Shown in pieces: positions 1 through 12,455 of a DNA stretch of 64,000 nucleotides; positions within the stretch are counted from its first letter, which is position 1, and the number at the start of each line of letters is the position of its first letter. Where the stretch lies: positions 62,001-126,000 of the forward strand of contig WPDH01000110.1 in assembly GCA_019137255.1 (NCBI GenBank), given 5' to 3'. Position numbers and translations under genes: made by a program. The stretch is from Corinectria fuckeliana. Taxonomy: Eukaryota > Ascomycota > Sordariomycetes > Hypocreales > Nectriaceae. The notes beneath the pieces are model-generated. The model saw nothing but the letters and a program-made list of their open reading frames with translations, was not told where the DNA came from and ran no database searches.

Positions 1-3000
1 GGATGGTGAAATCCGTCTCCCCGATCTGCACGGCGACATCTCGAAGGAGTGCGTGCCTGTCGCCGGAGAGATCTTCGTATTTCCAGGCCATCCATGTCAA
101 ACGCTCCAGGGGACTCCATTTCTTCAGCGTGTCAATGTACGGCGTCTTATCATCCTTGTCGGAGAAGAGTCCGATTTCTTCCTCTAGGACAATGCCGGCT
201 GTCAAGTTCGTCGGGTCCGCAGTCCTGGATCTGCTGTATGACTCGGCGGCCTCTGTGTGCTTTTCAAGCTCAACCTCAGCCCTGGCCTTTGTCAAGATGA
301 CTGAACGATGGAGCGACGAGGGAACTGTCTCGTCTATGTGCTCGAGACCGCTGATTATAAATTCGTAGGCCTTTTCGGCTTTGCCCCTCTTCAACTGGAT
401 CCGCGCCATCAACTCTAGGCTCTTGAGCTTGTCGAGTGGCTGTTCGCTTAGGTTGATGGCTTTTTTGCAAGTCGCCTCGGCAGGTTTCTTGTGCTTATAG
501 TTGAGGAGCAAGTAGGCAACTGCACGGTAAGATGTTGCGTCCATTGTGACGTCTTCTAGGACGCCCTCGAGGCCGAGAGAATCCTGGGCGGCCGTGGGCG
601 GCTTCTCATGGCAGTCGCCAAATGCCGATTTGAAGTTCTTCTCAGCTTGGGTTGCCAGCATCGCGTCCATTTGGCACTAAACAGCTGTTAAAGATGATTC
701 ATCCACCATCGATGCAACTTACTAGCTCTAGGGCCTTTCGCATAGCTGTGAATGACCCAATGGCTGCCTTGAGGCCATTAGCACGGTACAGCTTTTGGCC
801 ATGGCCGCGAGCCAGCTGAAAGAGGCATTTCCGGGGGTTTTCGGAAATTCCAGTCCACCATTCAACGACAGGAGCGCCGAGATGCTGGCCCGTTGTGTCG
901 AGAAGCTTGGCCCACCGAGAGACCTGCTCAAATGCTGCATCGCCAAACAGGTCGCCATAATCCATCCCCTGCCATTCCACCATAGCAGCATAGTCCTGCT
1001 CGTTGCACAAGGCAGTTCCGAATGCCTCCATCACTTCGGCTTGTTCTTCAGCCGAGTGCTCTCCTAGGTTGATCAGTCGCCAGTGGTAGACCAGGTTCCG
1101 AGTCGTATATGCCCTGACCCCGTCATCAACCCTGATCTCATCCCGGGGCGCTGGCCGAGCAAGCTTGGCACAGTCGAGGAACATTTGCCTGTGGGCCTCC
1201 GAAGCTGGCCAGCGGAGGCTCCCGCTCCCCTTTGAATCTTCCCGGAAAAAGGACCTCATCGACCGCTCCAGGAACTTGACCGGCAGCCCCGCGTCGTTGT
1301 AGACAACCTCCGGATTCATGGAGTCCTGGCTCTTTTCCAGATCGTGCACAGCAGTTCCCCATCCTCCCTGAGAGCTGATCTTGGCTCGGGCCTCTGCATC
1401 CGCTCCCGGGTCACCGACGCGGACGAACTTGGCAAAGGCCTCCGGAATCTCCTCGAGATCGAAATTCGCATCGCCGGCCCAGTACCGCAGCAGAGAAACC
1501 ACCTCCTTCAACAGCAGAGGCCGGGATGAAAAGGCCACCCAGTGCAGGAGCCTGGTCACGAGCCGCTGGCGGTTTTCCCCGGTGCGGCGATGGCACTCTT
1601 CCAACCGGCTCTGGTAGAGCTCATGAAGATCTCCCGGCAGGGGCTTGTCCAATCGGTGGAGCACTGCGCCCTCGCGGCCAAGGGCGTTGAAGCCAAGTAG
1701 TAGGTGCTCGGCGTAGAGCATATCTATCGGGTGTCAGTGTTGAGTCGACAGGGAGGACAGGGAGGCTTGGAGCTTACTCGGTGATTGCATCTCGACCTTG
1801 TCGGCGATTCGCTGCTTCACGTAGCGGCTGAATTTCCGAAGCGCATCGAGAGTGTTTAGACGATTCCAAACCAACGCCTTTAGGTCTTGTACCTGTTTCT
1901 CCTTGTTGACCTCTATTTGCATCGTCGACATGGTGTCGCATATTCTAGGCAGGGCGGCTGGTCGAGTCGTCAAAACAATGCATACCCTCAGGTTCTCCTG
2001 CTTGACAATCTCCAGGAACTCCGTAAACGAGCCCAACGAATCCAGCTCGTCTATCCCGTCCAGCATAAGGAAGAGCCGGTTCTTAGACGTCTTGTGGAAG
2101 GCAGGAACCAAAAACTTGCGCACAATGTCCTGCCACACCCAGACATCAAGCGAAACCTCGTCTTTGAGGTACTCGGTGTTGATGAGCTCGCAGATGGGCG
2201 AGCTCTGCTCCACAACCTGGTTGACTATTGTGCAGACGGCGCTGATGAGTGTCGACAGGCTGTTGCTCTGCTCTCGGAAGTAGAAGTGAGCGGCACACGT
2301 CCGCGTCGAGGGGTCTTGCCGTGCCTCCTTCAGCAGCCGCTCGTATACCGTTGCGCCAACGTGGCTCTTGCCCGAGCCCGGCTCGCCCGTGATGGCGAGA
2401 AGACGCTGTGTCCCGGCACCTTGGTTGAACCACTCGTCCCATTGAGCTTCGGCAAAGATCCAGGTGCATGTGTCGGGCACGATCGTCTCCTTCAAGATGT
2501 GGTACTCGTGGTCTTCGCCTTCGACTTCCGGGAGAACGTTGCGGATTCTCTTCGCCGAGGGCGGTTTGCTCTGGTCGGCAGCGGACACCTTGGCCCTCTG
2601 CTCTCTGCCGCGGTCTTTCTTTTCGTCGTCAAAGGCCTTGAGCAGCTTGGCCATGTCGCTGCGGATAGTCTCGGTGGTGTCTCGGATCGTCCCCATGACC
2701 TCCATCTGCTCCTCAAGCATGGCGATGTGGTCCCGCTGGTTGCTCTGCAGCTCCTGGGTCATCCTCCGGAGCTCTTCCGTGTTGCCCAGAATGGCAAACT
2801 CGGTGGCGTTCTGGAGACGCGTCAGCTTCACATCCATCGTCTTGCGGGCTCCTCCCAGCTCGCTGTCTTCGCCCTGGAGCAGGTTCGAAATCCACTTCTC
2901 TGGAACCCATCAGCATCTGTCTGCGGTGTGCAGAGTGCAGGCGGACTCACTGAAGCGGCCAAGCTCGATGTACTTGTGCGCGAAGCCACACATGGTCAGA

Positions 3001-3543
3001 AAGGACGTAAAGACATCCATCAAGCAGTTCTCGTAGGCCTTGTATTTCGGCAGTCTCGTCTCCAAAATCACAATGCGCTGCAGGAAGCTGTTCATGTCTT
3101 CGAAAAAGACCACCACGATGTCATAGTCGGCTGATGCTTGTCGACAGGCCTGAGTCGGTCAACCAGTGTCCGTCCACGGGGTGGAAGTGACTTGCGCTGA
3201 GCATGTATGTGATGGCTGTGCCGATGGCGGCAGCGGGAGGAAAGGCTGGCGTAGCTGCCGAGATGAGCTGCTGGGCGCCCGTCTCCAGATAGTCCAAGTT
3301 TGCGGCGAAGAGGGTCCGCAGCTTGTCCACCTTCTTGTCGTTGTGGCGGAACTTGTGGAAGTTGTTCATCTCGTCGGTGCCCTTTTCGATCATTGCCTGG
3401 ACGTTGGCAAACTTGAGTTCCAGGTCGAAACCCACGATCCCCTTGTACTCCTTCAACGCATCCTTCCAGAGATCTGCCACATCTCGACTGTCACTCTCCA
3501 GCTCCTTGGCAAGACCCGGCGGGATGCTAGCAGCGGTAGCCAT
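1..3543 (-). CDS. STAND (NLR-like) receptor: Goodbye-NACHT-TPR, 3' part off the window
   Basis: Proposed exons on the minus strand: 3193..3543 (first donor uncertain by 1-4 nt), 2951..3130, 1778..2899, 723..1723 and <1..676. Phases agree at every later junction. Residues 1 to about 175 look like the fungal STAND Goodbye domain (motif LWKDALKEYKG near residue 26). A helical region with heptad-like spacing follows. The NACHT domain has Walker A GEPGSGKS near residue 350 and Walker B FLMLDGIDELD near 455. The last exon encodes helical pairs typical of TPR/superstructure-forming repeats and is still open at base 1, so the C terminus is missing. Known role of the family: cytosolic NTP-dependent switches in non-self recognition and regulated cell death in fungi. 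The ligand and the effector output cannot be told from sequence. The junction between the first two exons has either a GT donor with poor context or a GC-AG donor (GCAAGT at 3195). Domain assignment is firm, the first intron is not. Confidence 0.85.
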
Positions 3544-4833
3544 TGACTGCGGCTCTTCTGAAGCTGCGCCCAGCGTTCACTTGCGGGATCTGACTCGCAA
3601 CGAATGTTCGAGGGAGTTGGCCGGGTTCCCGAGAGGTAATTATACGCGTCTGCGGGGTCAGCCTCGGGATCACACTAATGGACTCTGGCGTCTTGATTGG
3701 AGGTGCAGCCTGAACAGGGGAGAAGCTGAAGATGCTCCCCGCCCTTGTGCAGGGTTAGCGGAACAGAGGCTCGACATTGGCCGTCCTTTGCTTTGCTGAT
3801 AGGGCTATCGCATCCCCTAGTCTACATAGTATGCAGCTTGCAAAGTGTCAGCTGTCCATTGCACAAAGGGATGGTGTTGGGTTGTTGTGTTGAGGGGGTG
3901 CTCAGCCAGCAAAAGCCCACGCGCAGTTGGTGCCTGGAGATTATGCTACTGTGTAGGAAATCGATAGAGGCGGATGATTTCCACGTCACCGATGCAGTCA
4001 TGCTCCAAGTCGCGGGCCTATTTGTCGGCTTGAAAGGGACTTTGGTAGCCAAGCTGACATGAGTGCAGACGCCCATTGGTCGACAATGACGAGGATCCAA
4101 GGGCTGTCCAGATGCATCGGACTTTGGGCACACCATTACCTATTTATCGGGTTTCTGGTTCAACTCTTGAACTTGGGCAAGGACAAGGTCAAGATGTGGT
4201 TTTGAATCTGCTCCGCCTATCGTGCCCAGCGGCGAGAATCGGTAGAGGCAGAACATGCCGGGTTCTCAGAGTCACATTCAAGGCTCAACCTGTCAGTTGG
4301 TTCCATCTGCTTTAGGACTGCCAAGGGGGCTCAACAGACCTCTGTCGTCGTGAATGCAACGAATCTTTATTCCACCGCAGTTACTATGTAAATCTAGAAC
4401 ATCTAGGACCTCGTCTAGGAGCTATCAGAATTGTGGGCCTTCCGCATCGCTTCCGAGATCCCGGGCTCGTCTCGGAGCACGCCTTCATTGGCCAGGGCCG
4501 CTTTAGGCCGATTCTTCATCTTCTTCGCCGGCTCGTCTGATCCGGCGCTGGCTGTGTCTTTTTCGTGTCTGTTTTCCCCTCCGCGTCTTCGTAATCCAGC
4601 ATCAGGCCAACTCCATCCAGGCCTGCGCGCTCAACCTCCAGACATTCCTCATTGTGGCAGCTTTTCCGTCTCGGTGGCTTGAAAGAAACCCGCTCTGGAA
4701 CTGAGAACAGCACCCCAGTCGCTTCGGTCTCGGTCTCGGGATTCGGGTTCGCCTTGGCAGGCCTGCCTGCATCTGCATCGGATCCGCCCGTGTCGTCATT
4801 CGATCTCAGAGGGCGCCCGTCTCCTGTCGAGGA
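3544..4833. other. Divergent intergenic region
   Basis: This 1.3-kb spacer lies between the start of the STAND gene on the minus strand and the start of the Zn2Cys6 gene on the plus strand, so it should hold both promoters. The small ORFs here have no recognisable domain. The ORF running through 4431-4833 overlaps the upstream part of the next gene and was not taken as its start. Confidence 0.5.
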
Positions 4834-6212
4834 ATGCCTCGTTTGGGCTACAGGAAATCCCGTCGGGGCTGTCTGCGGTGCAAGCAGCGACGCGTCAAGG
4901 TACAGCGACGCCACGCATTCCCGTCGCCGAGCACACTCTGCTGACACTTCTCAGTGCAACGAGGCTCAGCCGTGCTCGGCCTGTGCAAGACATGGCCTCG
5001 AGTGCACCTACGCAGAACCAAACACGCCCAGCTCGGAACACGGAAGAAGCCCTTCTCTGACTCCCAGCGATTCTGCTCCGTCGGCTCTTATTCCCAAGGT
5101 ACGTGAACCCACCTGCGATGAGTCGATGACGATGCCGCAAAAGGAAGCACGCTCACCAACTCAATCCCTAGGACGCCACATTCCGCAAAAACATGCCCCC
5201 TGCAGCTGCAGCTTCTACTCCCTCCAACCCTGGCTCTGGCTGGAGCTCCAAATCTCTATCTTTAGCCGCCGAACCATTTCCATATTTCGACAAGTTCGTC
5301 ACTGGTCCGGAATCCATCGACCAAAGTACATGGCTCACCGATCTGGAACTCATGCATCAATACACGGCGTCCACCTTCCTCACGCTTCCTCGAGCCAGCG
5401 ACCTCCAGCAGATATGGCAGAATGAGATCCCCAAGCTGGGCATGTCCCATCCGTTTCTGCTGCACCAAGTCCTGGCCCTCGCGGCTCACCATCAGAGCCA
5501 CCTCCATCCCGACCGCTACAGCCATTATTCCATCTGCGCATCACTGCACCAAAACAGAGCCATCGCCGGTCTCCGCACTGCCCTGGCGCGCATCGGCGAG
5601 AAAACCTGTCATCAGGTGTTCATGTCGTCCACGATGCTCTCCATCTCCGCCTTTGCCGCCCTTTCCAACTACGGGGGCGTGTGCGAAAAGCCCCGGATCG
5701 ATGATCTCCTCGACGTCTTCCAGCTCGTCCGAGGCATGAGCAAGATCCTCGACTCGTATACAGAGTTGCTCCGGGTAGGGAAGCTGGAAAAGATTTTCCT
5801 AAGAGAGCAAAACAGTAGACCGGCGCCCCTCGTCGCAGCGATAGTTGAACAGCTGCGTCGGCTCGAGATCCCGGAGACGGCTCACCCTGCGGCGGGCTCT
5901 ATATGCCGTGACACGATCACTGCCGTCATAAATTGGGTCGAGAACGCAGTCGTCGGCACTGTCACGCCCGATATCCGAGTTTGTGTGAGCTTTTCTGTAT
6001 GTCTATCAGAGGATTTTCTAGATCTTGTCCGGCAGCGCCACCCCTGTGCGCTACTCATCATTGCACATTACTGCGTCCTCTTGCATTATACAGGGCAGGA
6101 TCACTGGTATCTGCGGGGATGGGGTCGAAACATCATGGACGACGTTGTTGCAAGTGTCGACCCTGGTTGGCATAAGGCGCTGGAATGGCAGATGAGGGCC
6201 GTGAAGGACTGA
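4834..6212 (+). CDS. Zn2Cys6 transcription factor, Upc2/sterol-regulator-like
   Basis: Exons 4834..4899, 4955..5098 and 5172..6212, all phase 0, give about 416 aa. The first intron splits the zinc cluster. Exon 1 carries the first half (GCLRCKQRRVK) and exon 2 opens with CNEAQPCSACARHGLEC, giving the canonical six cysteines right at the N terminus. ATG 4834 is chosen because it lies eight codons before the basic run and Cys1. After a Ser/Pro-rich linker, the C-terminal part (DLELMHQYTAST, then SHPFLLHQVLALAAHH) matches the helical domain of Upc2-like fungal regulators, which in characterised yeasts senses sterol and controls ergosterol genes. That function is not shown here, and many filamentous paralogues have unknown targets. 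The 3' part reads open through 5980-6030, where an intron would break the frame. Confidence 0.85.
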
Positions 6213-6610
6213 AATGGATGAAATAAATAATTGTTGAAGATCATTACCCTGGCTAGGTGGTTTTCGAGATGAACATGAGTCGCCTTGATATTTGGTACTA
6301 GGTTCATTCATTTCAAGCAGTTCTTCATGTGCCGCTTTTTCAAATTTACGAGTCGCATCTGCGTGCATTTTTTAGACGTCTGTTGTACTAATGACGATGC
6401 GATCAAGCTGCTAGCAATGAATCACACGAGAAATTCCAGTTACTTCAAGTCTTACAGCAGCAATAGTCTCAATTAATGTCATGCTGTTGTGGCATCCCTT
6501 AGAATGACGGCAAGTGCCACTACAACCCAGCCTAGGTCACAGCTCGTCGCGACGCAGGTCTGCGTGTTTGCTTGGAGTGTCATAAATGTCACAGTTTCTC
6601 CGAAGACAAC
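6213..6610. other. Intergenic, no gene seen
   Basis: This is the region 3' of the Zn2Cys6 gene. It is AT-richer than the coding DNA on its left. Only short, unsupported ORFs are present. Confidence 0.4.
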
Positions 6611-6905
6611 CTACTGGAAGATCGCAAAGGCCTTCAGGCTCGCCCATCGGAGTCGTTTTAAGACGTGCTCAGTGAGGAGCTGGTCGAGGATGACGAGATA
6701 TCTGGCGTCCTGCAATTTCAGCGGGGGTGATAGACCTTGAAAGACCGAGTCTACTCACCATTCCAGGTCCTCGGGGCGCATTGGCATCAAGAGCCGAGCT
6801 GCTGAGAGGCCGATTACTACGCTGACAAAGACAACCCGAGCAACGTGCATGGGCGTCTTGTATGAGCGAAGAATAGCTCAAGCTTCCTGGTGCGGCGACA
6901 CCCAT
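6611..6905 (-). CDS. Possible small two-exon gene, unknown function
   Basis: A consensus-like intron (donor GTGAGT at 6758, acceptor GCAG ending 6710) joins exon 6759..6905 to 6611..6709 in phase 0, giving about 81 aa ending in a helical, plausibly coding stretch (DARYLVILDQLLTEHVLKRL). A second reading of the same DNA starts at ATG 6850, uses the same intron in another phase and gives 47 aa. That product has a hydrophobic N terminus like a signal peptide and a Ser-rich tail, and stops at 6658. Only one of the two can be the main product. No family is recognised. Either could instead be a gene remnant, and the support is the splice consensus alone. Confidence 0.25.
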
Positions 6906-8290
6906 ATTAACAGTTGCTGATGTTTGCTTGCGTTGAAAGAAGAGGTGGTGACAAAGATCGTTGATGGTCTGGGTGGAATGATGTTGAGCTCGGCATTTAC
7001 GACATTAGCACAGTTTTTAAAGCAATCCCGAACAACCGTGGGTCAAAAATCTATTTTTGAAACCACTTGATTGCCGTGAAACTCTTTCACAGGCCTTCTC
7101 CGGCTAGAGTCAAGAGTCAAAGCTGCATTTCAGATCTAGACTATCGGCGTGGCCTTGCTACAGACCGAGGCCGGGATTTTAGAATACCTTAAACTGAAGC
7201 ACAGCCGGCGTCTAGCCTCGAGGCGCATGCAAGCTTGATTCATAGTGGGCAACAAGGCTCAACAAGGTTTTATCTAACATGTTGCGCTCTGGCTGTAGTT
7301 CATTGAGACGACGCAATGACATTTACTATGCAGATGATCTGAAGGTTTTCGGTCTCGGCTTCAGTTTTGTTTTTGGTGCCAGTTTACAGATGGACGCGTG
7401 GGCAAAACTCCACAATTAGTCCCTGCACATGATAAGGCGTAGGAGAAACCCCAGGAGCCAGGAACCAAAGCCTTGGTGCTTGTCATACATGCGAAGCCTC
7501 AGCTCAGCTTTGATCTCAGTGCTTTTGACTACTGAGAGCTGCAATTTCAGGGCTATCTGAGTTGCAATTAAATGGCCAAGTCTCATGAGACGATTCCGTC
7601 GCACGGGTTGCAATGCCGAGGCGCGGCGGTTGTGGCCACGGCGCTTCGAAGAATACGTCCACAGTGAAGCACTCTGTGTCACATTCAACATTTAGGTCAA
7701 CTTAGCACTTAGCAACAGCGTAGTGCGCATTACATCTTGCTATGACTGGAAAATGTAATACTCTGAGTGCCTACATTCAAGCTGTGATTTCACACTATAT
7801 TTAAAAACGAATCACGCTAGGTAGGAGATGGTAGATGGCTAGGCCAAGACGTACGTTTTGCGGAGCTTAACGCGTACGCATGCATCATTTGATTTAACCC
7901 ATCTAACCCCCATTCTTTCCGTTCTTCTCTCCTCCCGAGCCCATTCTCCATTCGTCGTGACTTACCTTCAACGTACCGATGGCGATACAACATACCGATC
8001 AAACCCTCGCTGTTGTGTAGCTCACGCTACAGACAAGATGCAAAATTTGAATCAGATAGACGCTCCACAGGCTCTAGACGAATAGGCGGTATCGTCCATA
8101 ACGTTGGAGACGTCGCATTTCGAGCCAGCGGGATACACCGTCCCCCGCCTTATATGCCCAGCGAAACTCCATCTCAGTAGTCGAAACGAGACGAACTGTA
8201 TCCTCTCGAGGACTATGAGGAAGATACCACAACTAGAGCCAAAGCAAGGCAAATTCACAAAAAGGCTCCTCGGAATGAGATGGCAGAACA

Positions 8291-8409
8291 GCTACCGGAA
8301 GTAGCTTGCAGCACTTGCCAGAGGTAGTTCCCAGGTCGCTGCCGGAAGTTGTTCTCAGTACGCTCCCGCAGGTAGCTTTCAGTCCGTTGTCATAGGAGGC
8401 TTCCAGTTC
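8291..8409. repeat. Degenerate 24-bp tandem repeat, about 5 units
   Basis: Units begin near 8291, 8315, 8338, 8362 and 8386, with a shared core like GGTAG(C/T)T..CAG(T/G). One unit is 23 bp. Read on the minus strand the repeat gives octapeptides of the type SDLGTTSG and SVLRTTSG, so it may be a relic of a repeat-containing gene. Confidence 0.5.
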
Positions 8410-11127
8410 ACTACCAAATTCAGCAAGGGAAACGACCGGGTACACAAGCCATTTAGAAATGATGACAATCTCGGCACCCGCGGTGCAAACCGTCACACCT
8501 GAAGAGACTTCAAATGCAACACAAGGGGAGCTCTTGGTAAATTGCAGGTGAACAACGTGAATGTCCAGTATCCAAGCGGTTCACGACGGTATGCGGTGCG
8601 GCGGCCCCGTACATACGGTCGTAGTCGTGCGACATGGAGCAATATTGCCTTGGCTGCGAGAACAGAGTAACGTACAAGCCGCAGGGTAAGGACATCTACG
8701 TTTGCAAACAACCTGCCTCAGCCAAGGAAGTATCCAAGTACTCCACAACCAGTGAAACCCCTGCCAAAGAGACGTTTGAGGGCTTGGTGTGATAGAAGTC
8801 AGGGAGGTCACTAGATGGTGGCTTCCAGTGCGATAAAAGTAGATACGAAGTGCATACGCGGAAAGCATTATATGTAATTATTCAAGACGATGGTAGAGCC
8901 TTTTCATCTTCATGGTCGTCCATGAGCGGCTGCTGAGTTGCGGTGAGCTCGGGCTGAAGCAGCCTTGCATGTCAGGCTTCATACGCAGCCAGGTCTGTGG
9001 TCGCAAGAACCAATGGACATACTGCTGCATTTCCATCTTACAGTCTCAGAAAGAAGTCTCGAAAGAGTGGTCTAGGTCTTCTGATGCAGGCTGCATTCAA
9101 CGACCAGAAACGCTCACCCCGTTGCAATATCCGAGGATAATGGCTTGATTCGGCAAATGTTGAGATGATGCAGTATGACAAGCGCCCGTGACCCCGAGTG
9201 ACAGATCCGATCTGGCACTGGGCAACTCAACAATCTCGAGGCAAGGCACAGTCGAGGTTATCTTATCTGAAAACACCAGCAATCCCACCTAACGGATCCG
9301 TTGATCCCGGACCCCTGGTTGTGATAAGGGTCCGGTGCTGTGGGAGCGGGACCAACGGCTGTGGCCGGTTGGTCCAACCTTAATCCGACATGTGCTAGCT
9401 GATGAGAAGTCAACCGACGCCGGAAAAAGGCGGCGGGCTGGGTTTTCAAAGGTCCAGGTTAATACGGTGCAGCAAATGACTGAACTGAACTCTTCGTTGG
9501 TTACCAGGTGGCCACAGTGGTAAGTGGTAGTTGATGCGCTTTGACACGGTGGGAAATAAGGATCCCCCAAAGCTTATGCTTCGTGATGTAACACGTCTAG
9601 CGAACCGGCTTGAGCAACGTGCACACGGCGAGGTCGCGCAGTGGTACCAAGATGATTCAGGAACGAGACAACTCGGTCAATGAACGCCATGCCCCTGAAA
9701 TAAGCGAAGCGGTCGTGTCGAAAGGGCATGGTTTGCGATGCAGGCGTAAACGTTTGTCCTGTCGCGAGCTTCTCTCTGCCGTCCAAGAAACAAGATGGGA
9801 GAGATGCCTGAACCATGCGCTCTCCCAATCTGTTCCATCGAGGTACAAGGTAGATATTTCACGATACTCTGTATTTGCTTAAAATAGCTGTCGAATTCGC
9901 TTTTAATTCGACCTTTATTTGATTGTCCTAGGGTTGCGACTGTGTTTATTGCACGCAAAGAAATGTCACTGTCTTTCGCCTTGCAGCCCAGCTTTCGCGG
10001 GTCGGCACAACGGCAGTGCGACATAAAGCGGTCCTTGTCGACACCGAATCCCGGCCAAGTTTGCCGATTGAAACTCCAAACGGACGGCGATCGAGATGGC
10101 CCGCGCCACAGTTCACCAGCACCATGCGAGCCGACCCGCCACTGCGTGACTCATGTGCGAGCCGGTTGGACAATCATCTCGTCTCGCGGGATTGCCCATG
10201 ACGGCAAGGGGAAGATCTACATAGATAGTCTACAGCTGCTGCGCTACCCGGAAGCAGTTTGGGGGCTGTACCTTGGGCTAACGGCAGAAATCCGGGGCGT
10301 TGGCGCGCTAAAGAGAAGCCCTCGCTGCGGCAGTTAAAAAGTGCCCGCGGACTGGGCTCGACACGAACAAATCACCGGCGCTCGAGCACGAAAAGGCGCG
10401 CTGCCGGTTATTATTAGAAAGGGAACAGACCAGATTCTTCCTCGGTGGCGGTGGCATTGGAAGCTAGGAGGCGAGGCCTGAATCGGAGAACCCCTTTTTG
10501 ACAGGGATGGGAACGCGCCCGGGATGTGGCTTGGGGGTTTCAACAGGGCTGGGCAGGGGTCTAATAATTCCTCCCCAACCCCTTGGTCCCCCGAGATGAA
10601 TGTTGTGCCAGATGGGAGGAGAAGCTCCTTTTTAAAAATTTCTTTCCTTTGGCGGGGTACGGGGTACGAAAATAGGGAAAAGGGGGACGTGACGGGGATG
10701 GAATGGAATGCAAGGCTTTCAAGGGGAACGGCTTGGCATCCGATGGTGAGATGAGATCCTGATTCCTGGAACAGGCGATGGAGGGGGGCTTGGCCGAGAT
10801 GCCGTATGCGAGGTATGCTAGATTCTTCCCGAAAACAGGTAGCTCATGCCCGGGGACTCCACAAAAGGACAGAGTAGCGGATATTGCAGTACATTGTACG
10901 AAGCTCAGCTGGAGAGCGTGCCGGGCGTTGACATGTTTGGCTAATGGTCAATCAGCCAGACGGCGGGGAAGGGCGACTGTCATCTTATTGATACGATGGT
11001 GGTTTTCGCAGAGCGCCGTGGGGCCAGGCCTCTTTGGCCTGTTCCCGGGTTTGTACATGTCATGATACGGGGTTGCATGAGCGCAGTCTGTGCCCACCTC
11101 GCGTGTGGGAGCGAACCAATTGGTTTG

Positions 11128-11215
11128 TGCTGTGCTGTGTTGTGTTGTGTTGTGTTGTGTTGTGCTCTGTTGGTTGTGTTATGTACCTAGTGCAGTGCAG
11201 TGTTGTGTTGTGCTG
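11128..11215. repeat. TGTGT/TGCTG-rich simple repeat
   Basis: An imperfect low-complexity tract built from tgtgt and tgctg pentamers lies about 1.2 kb upstream of the sulfatase gene. No coding meaning is seen. Confidence 0.6.
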
Positions 11216-12455
11216 TGAAGCAGGGATGTGGCGACAGATGTCTACAGTGGGACAGATGTCAGTAGGTACTCCATGTGCAGCAGCCACAGCCCAATCCATG
11301 GCGTCTTAGTCGCCTCTGTCCGCCTCCGCCACGGAGATGCAATGCGATGCGATGCGAGACGGCGCCGGGTGTGAGCACCGGCGAATCCCAATCTATCCTG
11401 CATCCCCCCTCCAGCTAGCATTTTGCCTTGCTCCGGGCCATTCAATTCTACGGCCAAGCCAATCAAACCCAACGGCTTCCCGTAAAAATAAAAAGAATGC
11501 CCCCCCACCCTTCTCGGAACTCGGTAAGCCTATTTCGACTGGGGTTGAAAGCGGCAGTGAATGAGTGGGTGGGTGGAGTTGGTGTCGCGTGCTCAGGAGA
11601 AAGAATGAATCAAGGAGTGAATGGATGAGTGGCCAGCCCGTGTTTCATGGGGACCTGACTGGCTCGTAGGCATCCTGCCTGCAGGGCTAGCACGGCAGCT
11701 GGCTGGCAAGCATGGGGAAGTGTCACGAAATATTGCTTCTTTTTGTCCCCTTCTTTTCTTTTCTTGCCTGCCTCCTCCTTGTCGGCGTTGAAGAGAGCCA
11801 GCCAGCCGGCAGCCCGCCAGTCGGTCCCTTGAGCAGGCTTCATTTCATCAGGGTCGGACACAGCCATATATTCACGCCGTGTCTCAGTCTGGAGGTTCAA
11901 CACCAACATCACCACCACCACCGCCACTCTGGAGCCTGTCTCTCTTCCTCTCCCTCCCTTCCTCCCTCCCTTCTTCACCCACCCTTCTTCACCTACCCTT
12001 CACCCACCTCTACCTACCCGCGTCGGAAAGCGCCGAAATCTTGCACCGTTTAAGGCTGAGGATCGGAAGCCCCCCCCCCCCCAGACCGCTCGACCAACAG
12101 AAACACATCAGGGGCACAGTTTTAGTTACAGCATTACGAGCAAGGTCAAGGCCCCCCCCCGCATGGTGGTGGTGGATGGATGGTCCGCAGATTATTGGAG
12201 CTTGCATTTCAACTGGCACCCGACATTTAAGTACGTTGCTCCGGCCCTGTCAGATCCAGTCCGACGGATCCTGAGTGCGCAGTCCATCTTTTCCTGTACG
12301 TCGTGTGCTTGTGCGGTGCGTTCTCCCCTTCACCCTCCCGCCAAGCCTGGCCATCTCCTCATCGTCCTTTACCCGCGTCCGGGTTTCTCGCGTCTTTTTT
12401 GTTGTTGTTGTTGTCTTTCATTGCTTTTTTAGCCCTTCTTCAGCCTGTCGGCGCC

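Larger units (their letters stand above)
6906..12455. other. Long gene-poor intergenic region
   Basis: About 5.5 kb with no ORF that shows a domain or a convincing splice pattern. It contains a degenerate 24-bp repeat (8291-8409), a TGTGT-rich tract (about 11128-11215), short C runs near 12069 and 12151, and pyrimidine-rich DNA just before the sulfatase gene (11930-12450). The last of these is a common fungal core-promoter/5' UTR texture. ORFs such as 7416..7691 (-) and 9610..9882 (+) look like chance. Confidence 0.45.

Noticed and set aside
1887..3134. 415-codon ORF antisense to the STAND gene
   Set aside because: Opposite strand of the NACHT exon; no domain and it ignores the conserved splice structure.
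11128..11215. TGTGT-rich tract as a CRISPR-like or telomeric repeat
   Set aside because: Simple low-complexity sequence with no spacers and no telomere motif (TTAGGG).
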